Both the position numbers and the translations under genes were made by a program. 5,241 nucleotides of DNA, taken from an uncultured Clostridia bacterium (GTDB lineage: Bacteria > Bacillota > Clostridia > TANB77 > CAG-508). This document shows, piece by piece, positions 1 through 5,241 of the stretch (position 1 is its first letter; every line of letters starts with the position of its first letter). The stretch lies in the NCBI GenBank assembly GCA_948976265.1, contig CARFUA010000017.1:20285-25525 (forward strand), read 5' to 3'. The notes beneath the pieces are model-generated. The model did not search any database and was not told the origin of the DNA. It worked only from the letters and a program-made list of their open reading frames with translations.

Positions 1-10
1 CTTAAAGGAT

Positions 11-175
11 TTATTTAGTTTCTTTGTGTTTTGTATGTTTCTTACAGAATTTACAATACTTTTCAATTTCCAATCTGTCCGTATTATTTCTTTTATTTTT
101 TGATGTTGTATAATTTCTTCTTTTACATTCTGTACACTCTAAAATTATATTTTCTCTTGGTCCTTTTGAAGCCAT
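11..175 (-). CDS. rpmG: 50S ribosomal protein L33, zinc-binding form
   Basis: This 54-residue protein is a structural component of the large ribosomal subunit. Translation of the minus strand gives a lysine/arginine-rich sequence with the L33 hallmarks: ILECTECKRRNYTTSKNK near the start, then RLEIEKYCKFCKKHTKHKET up to the stop. Two CxxC pairs (C14/C17 and C41/C44) mark the zinc-ribbon (C+) form of L33. The N-terminus begins MASKGPREN, a few residues longer than the common Firmicutes form that starts directly before the first strand. The ATG at 175 is preceded by GGAGGTG (183-189) at 7 bases, and a good promoter lies about 75 bases upstream. In many bacteria rpmG is followed by secE and nusG; that side is cut off by the window edge, so this cannot be checked. 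The sequence match is strong despite the short length. Confidence 0.95.
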   Translation of the reverse strand: MASKGPRENIILECTECKRRNYTTSKNKRNNTDRLEIEKYCKFCKKHTKHKETK

Positions 176-250
176 TTTATTACACCTCCGTTTATTTACC
201 TTATTTTAACGATGTGAGTTTATGTACTCTTTTGGAATACATGCTTTAAT

Positions 251-279
251 ACTTTATCACAAATTCTTTACTCTGTCAA
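251..279 (-). promoter_or_regulatory. Sigma-A-type promoter for rpmG
   Basis: On the minus strand a perfect -35 box TTGACA (274-279) is followed by a 17-base spacer and a -10 box TAAAGT (251-256, 4 of 6 consensus). Transcription should start near 244, giving a leader of about 70 bases before the rpmG start. The leader carries the Shine-Dalgarno site, and no clear riboswitch-like fold was seen in it. It lies just downstream of the four-gene operon, so rpmG probably has independent expression even if read-through occurs. Confidence 0.65.
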
Positions 280-309
280 TCATTTTCTAACATTTTTATA
301 AATATTTTA

Positions 310-876
310 CTATTTTTTCTTCTTTTTTACCGAAAAACCAAATTTTCCAACTTTTTTGCCTTGCGTATAATACCCACCATTACTATAAGAAATCAGTTTA
401 CACTTCGAAATATCAAAGCCACCTTTTTCATCCATATATTTTTCATCTGCATTAATTGCCAGCACTTCTGCTACAAATTGAACATGACTTCCATATTTTC
501 TTTCTTCAATTACCTTACATTCTACTGAAACAGGGCTTTCTTTTATCATTGGACATGCCACAAATTTCGCTTTTTCCTTGGTCAATTTCATCTCTTTAAA
601 TTTGTCAAACTTTGCTCCACTCCTTACACCGCACCAATCTGTTGCAAATGCTAATTTTTCGTTTGTCAAATTAATGACAAACTCTTTGCTTTCCTTGATT
701 AAAGAATACGAATACCTCTCTGGTCTCACTGAAATATAGACAATCGCAGGATTCGTATTGATAATTCCTGTCCATGCCACAGTCATAACATTTGCTTTTT
801 CCATTGTGCCACAACTAACCAAGACAGCTGGAAGTGGATATAAGAACGTTCCTGGTTTCCATGTTACTTTTGCCAT
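310..876 (-). CDS. Flavin reductase family protein (FMN-binding split barrel, flavoredoxin-like)
   Basis: This 188-residue cytoplasmic protein belongs to the flavin reductase-like family with an FMN-binding split-barrel fold. Members bind FMN and either reduce free flavin with NAD(P)H or act as electron carriers (flavoredoxin). Visible family features are GTFLYPLPAVLVSCG (9-23), the NVMTVAWTG segment (29-37), the SVRPERYSYSLIKES segment (49-63) followed by FVINL, the DWCGVRSGAKFDKF motif (80-93), and the C-terminal GKKVGKFGFSV (173-183). It ends in five lysines. The length is typical. The ATG at 876 has AAGGAG (882-887) 5 bases upstream, and only 13 bases separate it from the preceding HAD stop, so it is the last gene of the minus-strand operon. 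No hairpin terminator was found after it. The substrate and redox partner cannot be read from sequence. Confidence 0.88.
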   Translation of the reverse strand: MAKVTWKPGTFLYPLPAVLVSCGTMEKANVMTVAWTGIINTNPAIVYISVRPERYSYSLIKESKEFVINLTNEKLAFATDWCGVRSGAKFDKFKEMKLTKEKAKFVACPMIKESPVSVECKVIEERKYGSHVQFVAEVLAINADEKYMDEKGGFDISKCKLISYSNGGYYTQGKKVGKFGFSVKKKKK

Positions 877-889
877 TTTTTCTCCTTCC

Positions 890-1502
890 CTATCTATCTA
901 AACTTAAATATGTTTCTATTTCCATTTCAACCTGTTTTAAATTCTGAAAAACAATTCCATTCATTTTTAAGCTTTCTGCAACATCAATATTTTCTTTCAT
1001 ATCGTCTACAAAAATAGTTTCTTCTGGAATTAAATTATACTTCTGAATCAATGTTTCATAAATCTTTCGCTCTGGCTTGCACATTTTTTCTTCAAAAGAA
1101 AATATACTTCCGTCTACTTTTTGCCAAAAATCATATTTTTTAATATATTCATAAGATTCCCTCGAAAGATTCGATAAAATATAAATTCTAAAATCCTTCT
1201 CTTTCAATTCCTCCAGAAATTCTGCCACATCTTCCTTCAAAATAAGCAATTTTACCCAGTCAGGCGTCAAAACCAATCTTATTTTCTCCGCATACCCGAG
1301 GATTTTTATCACACAATATTTCTACCAAATCACTATTCTTTTCCTGTTTACCACGATTGCAGTCTTCCCAGTCAGTGCTTGAAAATATGATTTCGCTCAA
1401 AATTTGATTCACTTCATCACAAAATCCAAATTGCCTTAAATATTCAATTGGATTAAAATCAATCAACACTTTTCCTAAATCAAACACTATATTTTTTATC
1501 AT
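890..1502 (-). CDS. HAD family phosphatase (YihX-like), with a one-base frame break
   Basis: This is a haloacid dehalogenase-superfamily hydrolase, probably a small-molecule phosphatase. The start-side frame (1260-1502) gives MIKNIVFDLGKVLIDF, with nucleophile Asp8 in the FDLG form of motif I typical of the YihX-type subgroup. The stop-side frame (from about 1297 down to 890) carries motif II LSN (S110/N111), motif III CKPE (K142) and motif IV VDD (D166/D167). Both are numbered on the joined protein. Dropping one G from the GGG run at 1295-1297 joins them as CDKNPRYAEKIRLVLTPDW, giving 203 residues, the normal family length. As written, the first frame ends at a TGA about 12 codons past the break. 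The ATG at 1502 follows AGGAGA (1509-1514), which overlaps the upstream amidase stop and suggests translational coupling. The break may be a sequencing error, a recent mutation or, less likely, programmed shifting. The substrate is unknown. Confidence 0.85.
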
Positions 1503-1512
1503 TTACCTTCTC

Positions 1513-2278
1513 CTATTTCATTTGCTCCAACACCGGCATTTCTTTTCGATATTTTCTTAGTTCGTCCAAATCAAGCTCAACTGTAATAACGCCTTCTTCC
1601 TTTTCTATGTTTTCCATTACTTTTCCGTCATATGAAATTACTTGCGTATTTGCACAATTTCCTTCTCCTGTTTGATTGCACGCACAAAAATAAATTTGAT
1701 TTTCAATTGCCCTAGCTCTACTCAATACATTCCAAGCAATCTCTCCCGTCGCTGTTCTAAAATGCGATGGTAAAAATACTACCTCTGCTCCCTCCTTTGT
1801 CAACTCTCTAAAATATTCTGGATAGCGCAAATCAAAACAAATTCCAACGCCCATTTTCACGCCATCTAATTCAAAAATGCCATTTGTTTCTCCGTGGAAT
1901 TGTCCTTTCCTCTTCATCAATCTGCAAATTTTCTTTATTTACTCGATACATATATTTTTTATCATAACGATGAACAATTTCTCCTTTTCGATTAATCACA
2001 AAGCAACTATTGGTGGTCTTATCCGAATTCTCCTGTATCAACGAAACACTTCCCAATACAAGATTTATCTCATTTTTCCTTGCAAAACTCTGATACTTCT
2101 CTATATCTTCTAATTTGCAACGTCTCTGTGTTTCATCTTTTCCCCAATACACAAACGACTCTGATAAGCAAATTATATCTGGATTTTGTTCCATTGCCTG
2201 TTCCATCAATCGCAATGCCTTTTCTTCATTTTTCTCTCTTATTTCTGTTGAATCCATTTGAACTAATGCAACTTTCAT
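1513..2278 (-). CDS. Carbon-nitrogen hydrolase (nitrilase superfamily, Nit2/omega-amidase-like), with a one-base frame break
   Basis: This is a nitrilase-superfamily amidase that hydrolyses non-peptide C-N bonds through a Glu-Lys-Cys triad. The start-side frame begins MKVALVQMDS and supplies the Glu (DIICLSES, E40) and the Lys (HRYDKKYMY, about K107). The other frame supplies the Cys nucleophile (MGVGICFDLRYPEYFRE, about C147) and the family motif RARAIENQIYFCACNQTG. The frames join near 1904-1910, inside a GGAAAGG stretch: removing one base gives DEEEGQFHGETNGIFELDG and about 254 residues, normal for Nit2/YafV-type enzymes. As written, the first frame stops at a TGA about 13 codons on. The start at 2278 is chosen because AGGAGG (2286-2291) lies 7 bases upstream and the family begins with this strand; the upstream HD gene ends 16 bases before. 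Likely substrates in this subgroup are omega-amides such as ketoglutaramate or damaged metabolites, but that is inference. Confidence 0.87.
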
Positions 2279-2294
2279 TTTCTTTCCTCCTAAT

Positions 2295-2849
2295 TTATTG
2301 AAATAATTTTCTAATCTCCAAACAATTCTTTTCCGCCTCAACAATGCATTCCTCTAATGTCAATAATTTTCTCTTTTGCTCCATTTTTTTAAGTACCTTA
2401 TCACAAGCTTCTTCATATGGAATCTGCCTTATTCCCAATTCATGCAGCCAAATCAAAGCACCTTCTATCGTCACAAATTTAAAACATTCTGCATTTTTTA
2501 CAATCTCAGCAACTTTCGTTTCCGTTTTTACATCACCATGATGCGCTTCAATCGCATTCAAAATAATCTTCTGTTTTTCATCCGGAATCTCCCAATCCAT
2601 CAAAAATTTCTGCACAAATTCCGCACTTAAAAAAGGATGCTTTTGTTGAACTTCTCCCATCCAAACACGACTAAAAACCGTATGTGCCAAATATAATGAC
2701 ACTACAATTAACATTTCATCCTCTCCATATTTCTTAGCCAGCTCTTTTCCTTTTTCCACTGCCAGTTCTGTCAATTTCCAAGCAGGTGCTTTATTAATTT
2801 GCGTTTGCTGGTACATTAATTCTTTTGCTAACACAATCTTATCTTTCAT
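2295..2849 (-). CDS. HD-domain-like protein with degenerate metal ligands
   Basis: This 184-residue helical soluble protein appears to be a divergent HD-superfamily member; HD proteins are metal-dependent phosphohydrolases acting on nucleotides or phosphoesters. The pattern follows the fold: a first helix APAWKLTELAVEKGKELAKK (21-40) where canonical members carry the first His, then SLYLAHTVFS (51-60) in place of the AHDxG motif, NAIEAHHGDV (98-107) with two His, and VKNAECFKF (117-125) where an Asp is usual. So the HD doublet is HT (H56/T57), and the last acidic ligand may be E121. Catalysis is therefore uncertain. It is the first gene of the minus-strand operon. The ATG at 2849 lacks a close ribosome site: AAGGAG (2867-2872) is about 17 bases away, and no in-frame start lies nearer to it. 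The fold call is from memory of family patterns, with moderate certainty. Confidence 0.7.
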   Translation of the reverse strand: MKDKIVLAKELMYQQTQINKAPAWKLTELAVEKGKELAKKYGEDEMLIVVSLYLAHTVFSRVWMGEVQQKHPFLSAEFVQKFLMDWEIPDEKQKIILNAIEAHHGDVKTETKVAEIVKNAECFKFVTIEGALIWLHELGIRQIPYEEACDKVLKKMEQKRKLLTLEECIVEAEKNCLEIRKLFQ

Positions 2850-2882
2850 CTTTTCTTTTTCACTAACTCCTTCTTCTTTATT

Positions 2883-2911
2883 ACAATATCATTATTTCCA
2901 CCAAAAATCAA
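2883..2911 (-). promoter_or_regulatory. Candidate promoter for the HD-amidase-HAD-flavin reductase operon
   Basis: On the minus strand, TTGATT (2906-2911, 4 of 6) and TATTGT (2883-2888, 4 of 6) are separated by 17 bases. This would start transcription near 2876, giving a leader of about 27 bases. In DNA this AT-rich such pairs arise by chance, so the call rests mainly on position: this is the only gap upstream of the operon. Confidence 0.3.
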
Positions 2912-2941
2912 GCATCAAACGCAAAATAAGTCCGTTTATTC

Positions 2942-2970
2942 TTGATTTATGTAGATTTATATGATATAAT
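2942..2970 (+). promoter_or_regulatory. Extended -10 promoter for the MYG1-family gene
   Basis: TTGATT (2942-2947) is followed by a 17-base spacer and a perfect TATAAT (2965-2970). The -10 is preceded by TGA, forming the extended TGnTATAAT element. Transcription should begin near 2977, about 35 bases before the ATG at 3011. The Shine-Dalgarno AGGAGGT (2998-3004) follows. This is one of the two best promoters in the window; no operator-like palindrome was seen around it. Confidence 0.75.
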
Positions 2971-3010
2971 TTCAACAAATTAAATAACAAACATTTTAGG
3001 AGGTAATACA

Positions 3011-4060
3011 ATGAACCTTAAGATTTTAAGTTCCTTGATAGAACAACTTCGGAGTAACTTGTTAATTATTGGCACTCATAACGGCATTTTTCATTCAGAT
3101 GACATAGTTGCCTGTGCTCTTTTATCCCTACTTTATTCCGACAAACCAATCCGAATATTACGGACGCGAGATGCTGAAATGCTTGCACAATGCGATTTAT
3201 GCGTTGATATTGGCGGTGGCAAATTCGACCATCATCAAACAGGCTTTAACCAAACACGAGAAAACAGCAAAATATACGCAAGCGCTGGATTAGTCTGGAA
3301 ACATTATGGAGAACAACTTATCACATTAATGTTAGAAAAATATTTTCCAAAAGCAACATGTGATATTTCCTCTATTTTTAAAGCCTTCGATGAAACTTAC
3401 ATCATTCCAGTTGACTGCGAAGATAACGGAATACCAGTAAAAACACATTGTTTCAGTTTCATTTCTTCTTTTTTACCATTGTGGTTTCACAATCGTGAAA
3501 ACAATTACAACGCACAATTTTATTCAGCCCTAAAAACAACAATCGTAATATTAGAGCAAAAATTAAAAGCCACGATTGCAAAGGAAATTTTAATTTCTCA
3601 AAACGAATTTTCAATCTTGGAAATCAAAAGTAAGCTCGTAATAGCAAGTCAAACAACAAAAACAACAATCGCAAAGAAAATTTCAAAGCAAATTGTTGAA
3701 GCAAATTGGAAAAATTCAAAATATTTCCAAAATGGAATTCTTGAAATTCCTTCCCAGACACTCTTCTGGACAGAACCTGCCATCCTACTTAACGAATCTA
3801 TCGAAAATAACAAAATCAATTTTGTTATCTTTCCTTATCCTGACGGAGGTTGGGCAGCTCAATGTGTTCCTCCATCATTGGCGAACAAATTTGGAAAACG
3901 GATACCGTTCCCTATCGAATGGGCAGGTCAAGAAGGCAAACTTGCTGAAATATCTGGTATAGACGATGCAATCCGTTGCCATAATCTTCGCTTTTTCGTA
4001 AGAGCAAAAACGAAAGAAAGTGTCATACAACTATGCAAGATTGCAATAAAGCAAAATTAG
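3011..4060 (+). CDS. MYG1 family protein (DHH-type metal-dependent nuclease/phosphoesterase fold)
   Basis: This intact 349-residue protein belongs to the MYG1 family (UPF0160), known in eukaryotes as a DHH-type exonuclease of mitochondria and nucleus and present in scattered bacteria. Visible family motifs in order are IGTHNGIFHSDD (20-31, metal-binding H23, H28 and D30), RILRTRD (48-54), CDLCVDIGGGKFDHHQTGF (61-79, with D66 and the D73-H74-H75 triad), ASAGLVW (90-96), PVDCEDNG (133-140), GGWAAQCVPP, and a C-terminal block of SGIDDAIRCHNLRFFVRAKT. All the expected metal ligands appear present, so it is probably active. No signal peptide or membrane segment was seen. The middle region is Lys/Thr/Ile-rich and repeats an ATIAKEI-like phrase. 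The ATG follows AGGAGGT (2998-3004) at 6 bases. The gene is monocistronic, divergent from the HD operon, and ends at a strong terminator. The bacterial substrate (RNA, oligonucleotides or nucleotides) is not established from sequence. Confidence 0.92.
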   Translation: MNLKILSSLIEQLRSNLLIIGTHNGIFHSDDIVACALLSLLYSDKPIRILRTRDAEMLAQCDLCVDIGGGKFDHHQTGFNQTRENSKIYASAGLVWKHYGEQLITLMLEKYFPKATCDISSIFKAFDETYIIPVDCEDNGIPVKTHCFSFISSFLPLWFHNRENNYNAQFYSALKTTIVILEQKLKATIAKEILISQNEFSILEIKSKLVIASQTTKTTIAKKISKQIVEANWKNSKYFQNGILEIPSQTLFWTEPAILLNESIENNKINFVIFPYPDGGWAAQCVPPSLANKFGKRIPFPIEWAGQEGKLAEISGIDDAIRCHNLRFFVRAKTKESVIQLCKIAIKQN

Positions 4061-4068
4061 ACAATTCT

Positions 4069-4104
4069 AAAAAAAGGAGAAATCTTGCGATTTCTCCTTT
4101 TTTT
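4069..4104. terminator. Bidirectional intrinsic terminator between convergent genes
   Basis: A perfect inverted repeat pairs 4069-4084 with 4089-4104 (16 bases each, including the A/T tracts) around a TTGC loop. The core GGAGAAATC/GATTTCTCC is flanked by seven A on the left and seven T on the right. It therefore gives a U-tract in both directions. It sits 8 bases after the MYG1-family stop and 13 bases beyond the stop of the converging minus-strand gene, so it can serve both. Confidence 0.93.
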
Positions 4105-4117
4105 CTAAGAATTTCTA

Positions 4118-4642
4118 CTATTTTATTCTTATAATATCCAAATTAGGTTGTAATAACTCAACCACTGTTCCAGAATTATTTTTTACTCGCAAAATATCAC
4201 CACTACTCGCTCTAATAATTACAGCAAAATTCAAATTAACAGTTTGATAAGCATTCGCAACTGTTTCACCAACTGTGGTCCCATATACTGTAGCATTATT
4301 ATGCTCTAAATATAGCGACAATGTTGCTTCTCTTCCTGTCGACGGTGGCTCATAAATCGTTGTATTAAATTGAACATAATAATTTCCATCCTGATTAATC
4401 ACAAAATCAGCAGTTCCCTCCAAATGCGTTATATCTGTTTTCTCTATCAATCTATTGGTATCAAAAGTAATATATCCCCCATTTGCTAAATTCTCTGGAG
4501 CATAATTAAAACTATTTATATGGGCAGGAGTATTATTGGAAACAGTATAAGTCAAAACCAAATTCCAAATTAACAACATAACAACTAAAATTACACTAAT
4601 ACTTAAAGTACCTATACTACATTTTCTTTCATAACAAGTCAA
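4118..4642 (-). CDS. Membrane-anchored protein with a BclA/C1q/TNF-like beta-sandwich domain
   Basis: From the TTG at 4642 this encodes 174 residues. A short basic N-terminus (MTCYERKC) precedes one hydrophobic segment (about 9-33, including SVILVVMLLIW), a likely signal anchor placing the rest outside the cell. The outer part (about 48-174) matches the pattern of BclA C-terminal/C1q-TNF-like jelly rolls: NGGYITFDTN, then DITHLEGTADFVINQDGNYY, VQFNTT, ATLSLYLEHNNA, VNLNFAVIIRASSGDILRV and a final hydrophobic strand LDIIRIK. Family members trimerise and often cap collagen-like stalks on spores or cell surfaces; here there is no Gly-x-y stalk. The TTG start is preferred because GAGGTGA (4648-4654) lies 5 bases upstream. 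The frame stays open to an in-frame GTG at 4678, which lacks a clear ribosome site. It faces the shared terminator and may be cotranscribed with the DUF4180 gene. The function is unknown; adhesion or surface interaction is a guess. Confidence 0.75.
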   Translation of the reverse strand: MTCYERKCSIGTLSISVILVVMLLIWNLVLTYTVSNNTPAHINSFNYAPENLANGGYITFDTNRLIEKTDITHLEGTADFVINQDGNYYVQFNTTIYEPPSTGREATLSLYLEHNNATVYGTTVGETVANAYQTVNLNFAVIIRASSGDILRVKNNSGTVVELLQPNLDIIRIK

Positions 4643-4647
4643 TTTTC

Positions 4648-4655
4648 TCACCTCT
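4648..4655 (-). promoter_or_regulatory. Ribosome binding site deciding a TTG start
   Basis: AGAGGTGA on the minus strand is 5 bases from the TTG at 4640-4642 and complements the 16S 3' end well. No ATG lies before or inside the start of the hydrophobic segment, so this site is the main reason for choosing TTG over the in-frame GTG at 4678. TATAAT (4656-4661) and TATACT (4661-4666) sit directly upstream; if either is a real -10 box, the transcript would start inside or just after this site. Confidence 0.6.
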
Positions 4656-4718
4656 ATTATAGTATATGATAAATACACAATTTGTCTACTTCACTATTTC
4701 TTCAGAATTTTCACTTTT

Positions 4719-5069
4719 TTATTTAGTCAACATTCTTATTGCCTCATCTTCATTTTCAGCAAAAAATATATCTCTCCCATTATTACTTTCATAGATAAAA
4801 TTTCTCAACGGCTTACTTGTATACTTTGAATAATCTCCACATACAGAAAACTTAACCTGATAATTGATAAATTTTTGTAAAATTTCTCCCGCCAATCCTG
4901 TACTCAAAATAAAAAACTCTTCTACAATTGCTTCTTTATTCAATACAATCTTATTACAATTTGTTTCGTATTTTATTGTCATCACAAAATCTATTGCTGA
5001 CTGGACATCTTTTATTACAATCTCTTCACTTTTTACAATTGCTATATCATTCACTATTTTAGTTTGCAT
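4719..5069 (-). CDS. DUF4180 domain-containing protein
   Basis: This 116-residue small acidic soluble protein matches the DUF4180 family from end to end. The recognisable stretch is EEFFILSTGLAGEILQKF (50-67), followed by VKFSVCGDYSKYTSKPLRNF (72-91) and IYESNNGRDIFFAENEDEA (92-110). The alternating strands and helices resemble a small alpha/beta fold of STAS-like size, although that comparison is only an impression. No signal peptide, membrane segment or catalytic motif is visible. The biochemical role of DUF4180 is not known to me. The ATG at 5069 is supported by AGGAGA (5075-5080) at 5 bases. The gene lies 76 bases upstream of the membrane-anchored beta-sandwich gene on the same strand with no terminator between, so the two may share a transcript. 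Confidence 0.85.
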   Translation of the reverse strand: MQTKIVNDIAIVKSEEIVIKDVQSAIDFVMTIKYETNCNKIVLNKEAIVEEFFILSTGLAGEILQKFINYQVKFSVCGDYSKYTSKPLRNFIYESNNGRDIFFAENEDEAIRMLTK

Positions 5070-5113
5070 TTCTTTCTCCTAAATTTAATTTTCGATTATT
5101 CCTAATATTTTTA

Positions 5114-5241
5114 TTATTCCCTATTCCTTTTAAGTTCTTTATTACCATATTTTCCTTCTTTTGCTCTCTTGATAACAAAAGAACTCCCAAAAGCCTTTCT
5201 ATCTTGACTTCTAGAGTTCTCTTCTCTCTTTGGCTCCTCCT
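5114..5241 (-). CDS. Possible C-terminal fragment of an unknown protein (runs off the right edge)
   Basis: The frame entering from the right edge gives 41 residues of a highly charged, Lys/Arg/Glu-rich tail, including RKAFGSSFVIKRAKEGKYGN, and ends at two tandem in-frame TAA codons (5114-5116 and 5111-5113). It is on the same strand as, and about 45 bases upstream of, the DUF4180 gene. Only the end is present and I recognise no family. A second minus-strand frame is also open across this stretch and runs into the DUF4180 start (roughly RRSQREKRTLE to GERNAN), so the reading frame is not certain. The tandem stops and the gap before the next Shine-Dalgarno site favour the frame given here. Confidence 0.35.
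   Translation of the reverse strand, partial: EEPKREENSRSQDRKAFGSSFVIKRAKEGKYGNKELKRNRE

Noticed and set aside
31..249. Plus-strand open frame rich in Phe, Tyr and Leu
   Set aside because: It is antisense to the clear L33 gene and its leader, has no ribosome site, and its hydrophobic composition is what the reverse of AT-rich Lys-coding DNA yields.
1290..1920. Altered genetic code (CGG or TGA reassigned) as the cause of the broken genes
   Set aside because: CGG encodes the conserved Arg of RTRD at 3161-3163, and the broken genes change frame rather than simply stopping at TGA. Reading through TGA would not restore the family motifs.
1877..2630. Several short plus-strand open frames over the amidase and HD genes
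   Set aside because: They are shadows of strongly supported minus-strand genes; none has a ribosome site or recognisable motif.
2850..3010. Possible riboswitch or small RNA in the divergent intergenic region
   Set aside because: The gap is about 160 bases and is accounted for by two promoters and leaders; no stable hairpin or known conserved core was seen.
3533..3671. Repeated AAAACAACAATCG phrase in the MYG1-family gene, considered as a repeat element
   Set aside because: It occurs only twice, within coding sequence rich in Lys and Thr codons; codon bias in a low-complexity helical stretch explains it.
3108..3962. Two shorter frames inside the MYG1-family gene
   Set aside because: They lie in other frames of an intact gene with conserved motifs throughout and show no family features of their own.
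4864..5082. Plus-strand open frame antisense to the DUF4180 gene
   Set aside because: It lies opposite a well-supported gene with a good Shine-Dalgarno site, and its composition is a typical antisense artefact.

Overview
The window is strongly AT-rich, with purine-rich Shine-Dalgarno sites (GGAGG) a few bases upstream of most genes and sigma-A-like promoters (TTGACA/TATAAT type). That fits a low-GC, probably anaerobic bacterium of Firmicutes (Bacillota) type. The protein families seen here are also found in other low-GC lineages, so the phylum is not settled. The standard code applies: CGG encodes the conserved Arg of an RTRD motif in the MYG1 gene, and TGA behaves as a stop.

Layout, left to right. 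(1) 11-175, minus: a ribosomal protein L33 gene (rpmG), with its own promoter at 251-279. (2) 310-2849, minus: a tight four-gene operon read right to left: a degenerate HD-domain protein, a nitrilase-superfamily amidase, a HAD phosphatase and a flavin reductase-like protein. The spacers are 10-20 bases, and the HAD gene's ribosome site overlaps the amidase stop. The two middle genes each carry one single-base frame break, and each reads as a full-length family member once one base is removed. (3) 2850-3010: a divergent promoter region. (4) 3011-4060, plus: an intact MYG1-family protein (DHH-type metal-dependent nuclease fold) with an extended -10 promoter, ending in a strong hairpin terminator at 4069-4104 that also suits the converging gene. 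(5) 4118-4642, minus: a membrane-anchored protein with a BclA/C1q/TNF-like beta-sandwich, probably starting at TTG. (6) 4719-5069, minus: a DUF4180 protein. (7) 5114-5241, minus: a possible C-terminal fragment of a gene running off the right edge.

How they work together. The four-gene operon combines small-molecule hydrolases (amidase, HAD phosphatase, possible HD hydrolase) with a flavin-binding protein, and a predicted nuclease or phosphoesterase is divergently transcribed beside it. A housecleaning or metabolite-repair role is a reasonable guess, but it is inference. No mobile element, CRISPR array, tRNA or rRNA was seen. No clearly new multi-gene system is visible. The points most worth checking are the two neighbouring frame breaks of the same sign, the HD protein lacking canonical metal ligands, and the membrane-anchored C1q/TNF-like protein.
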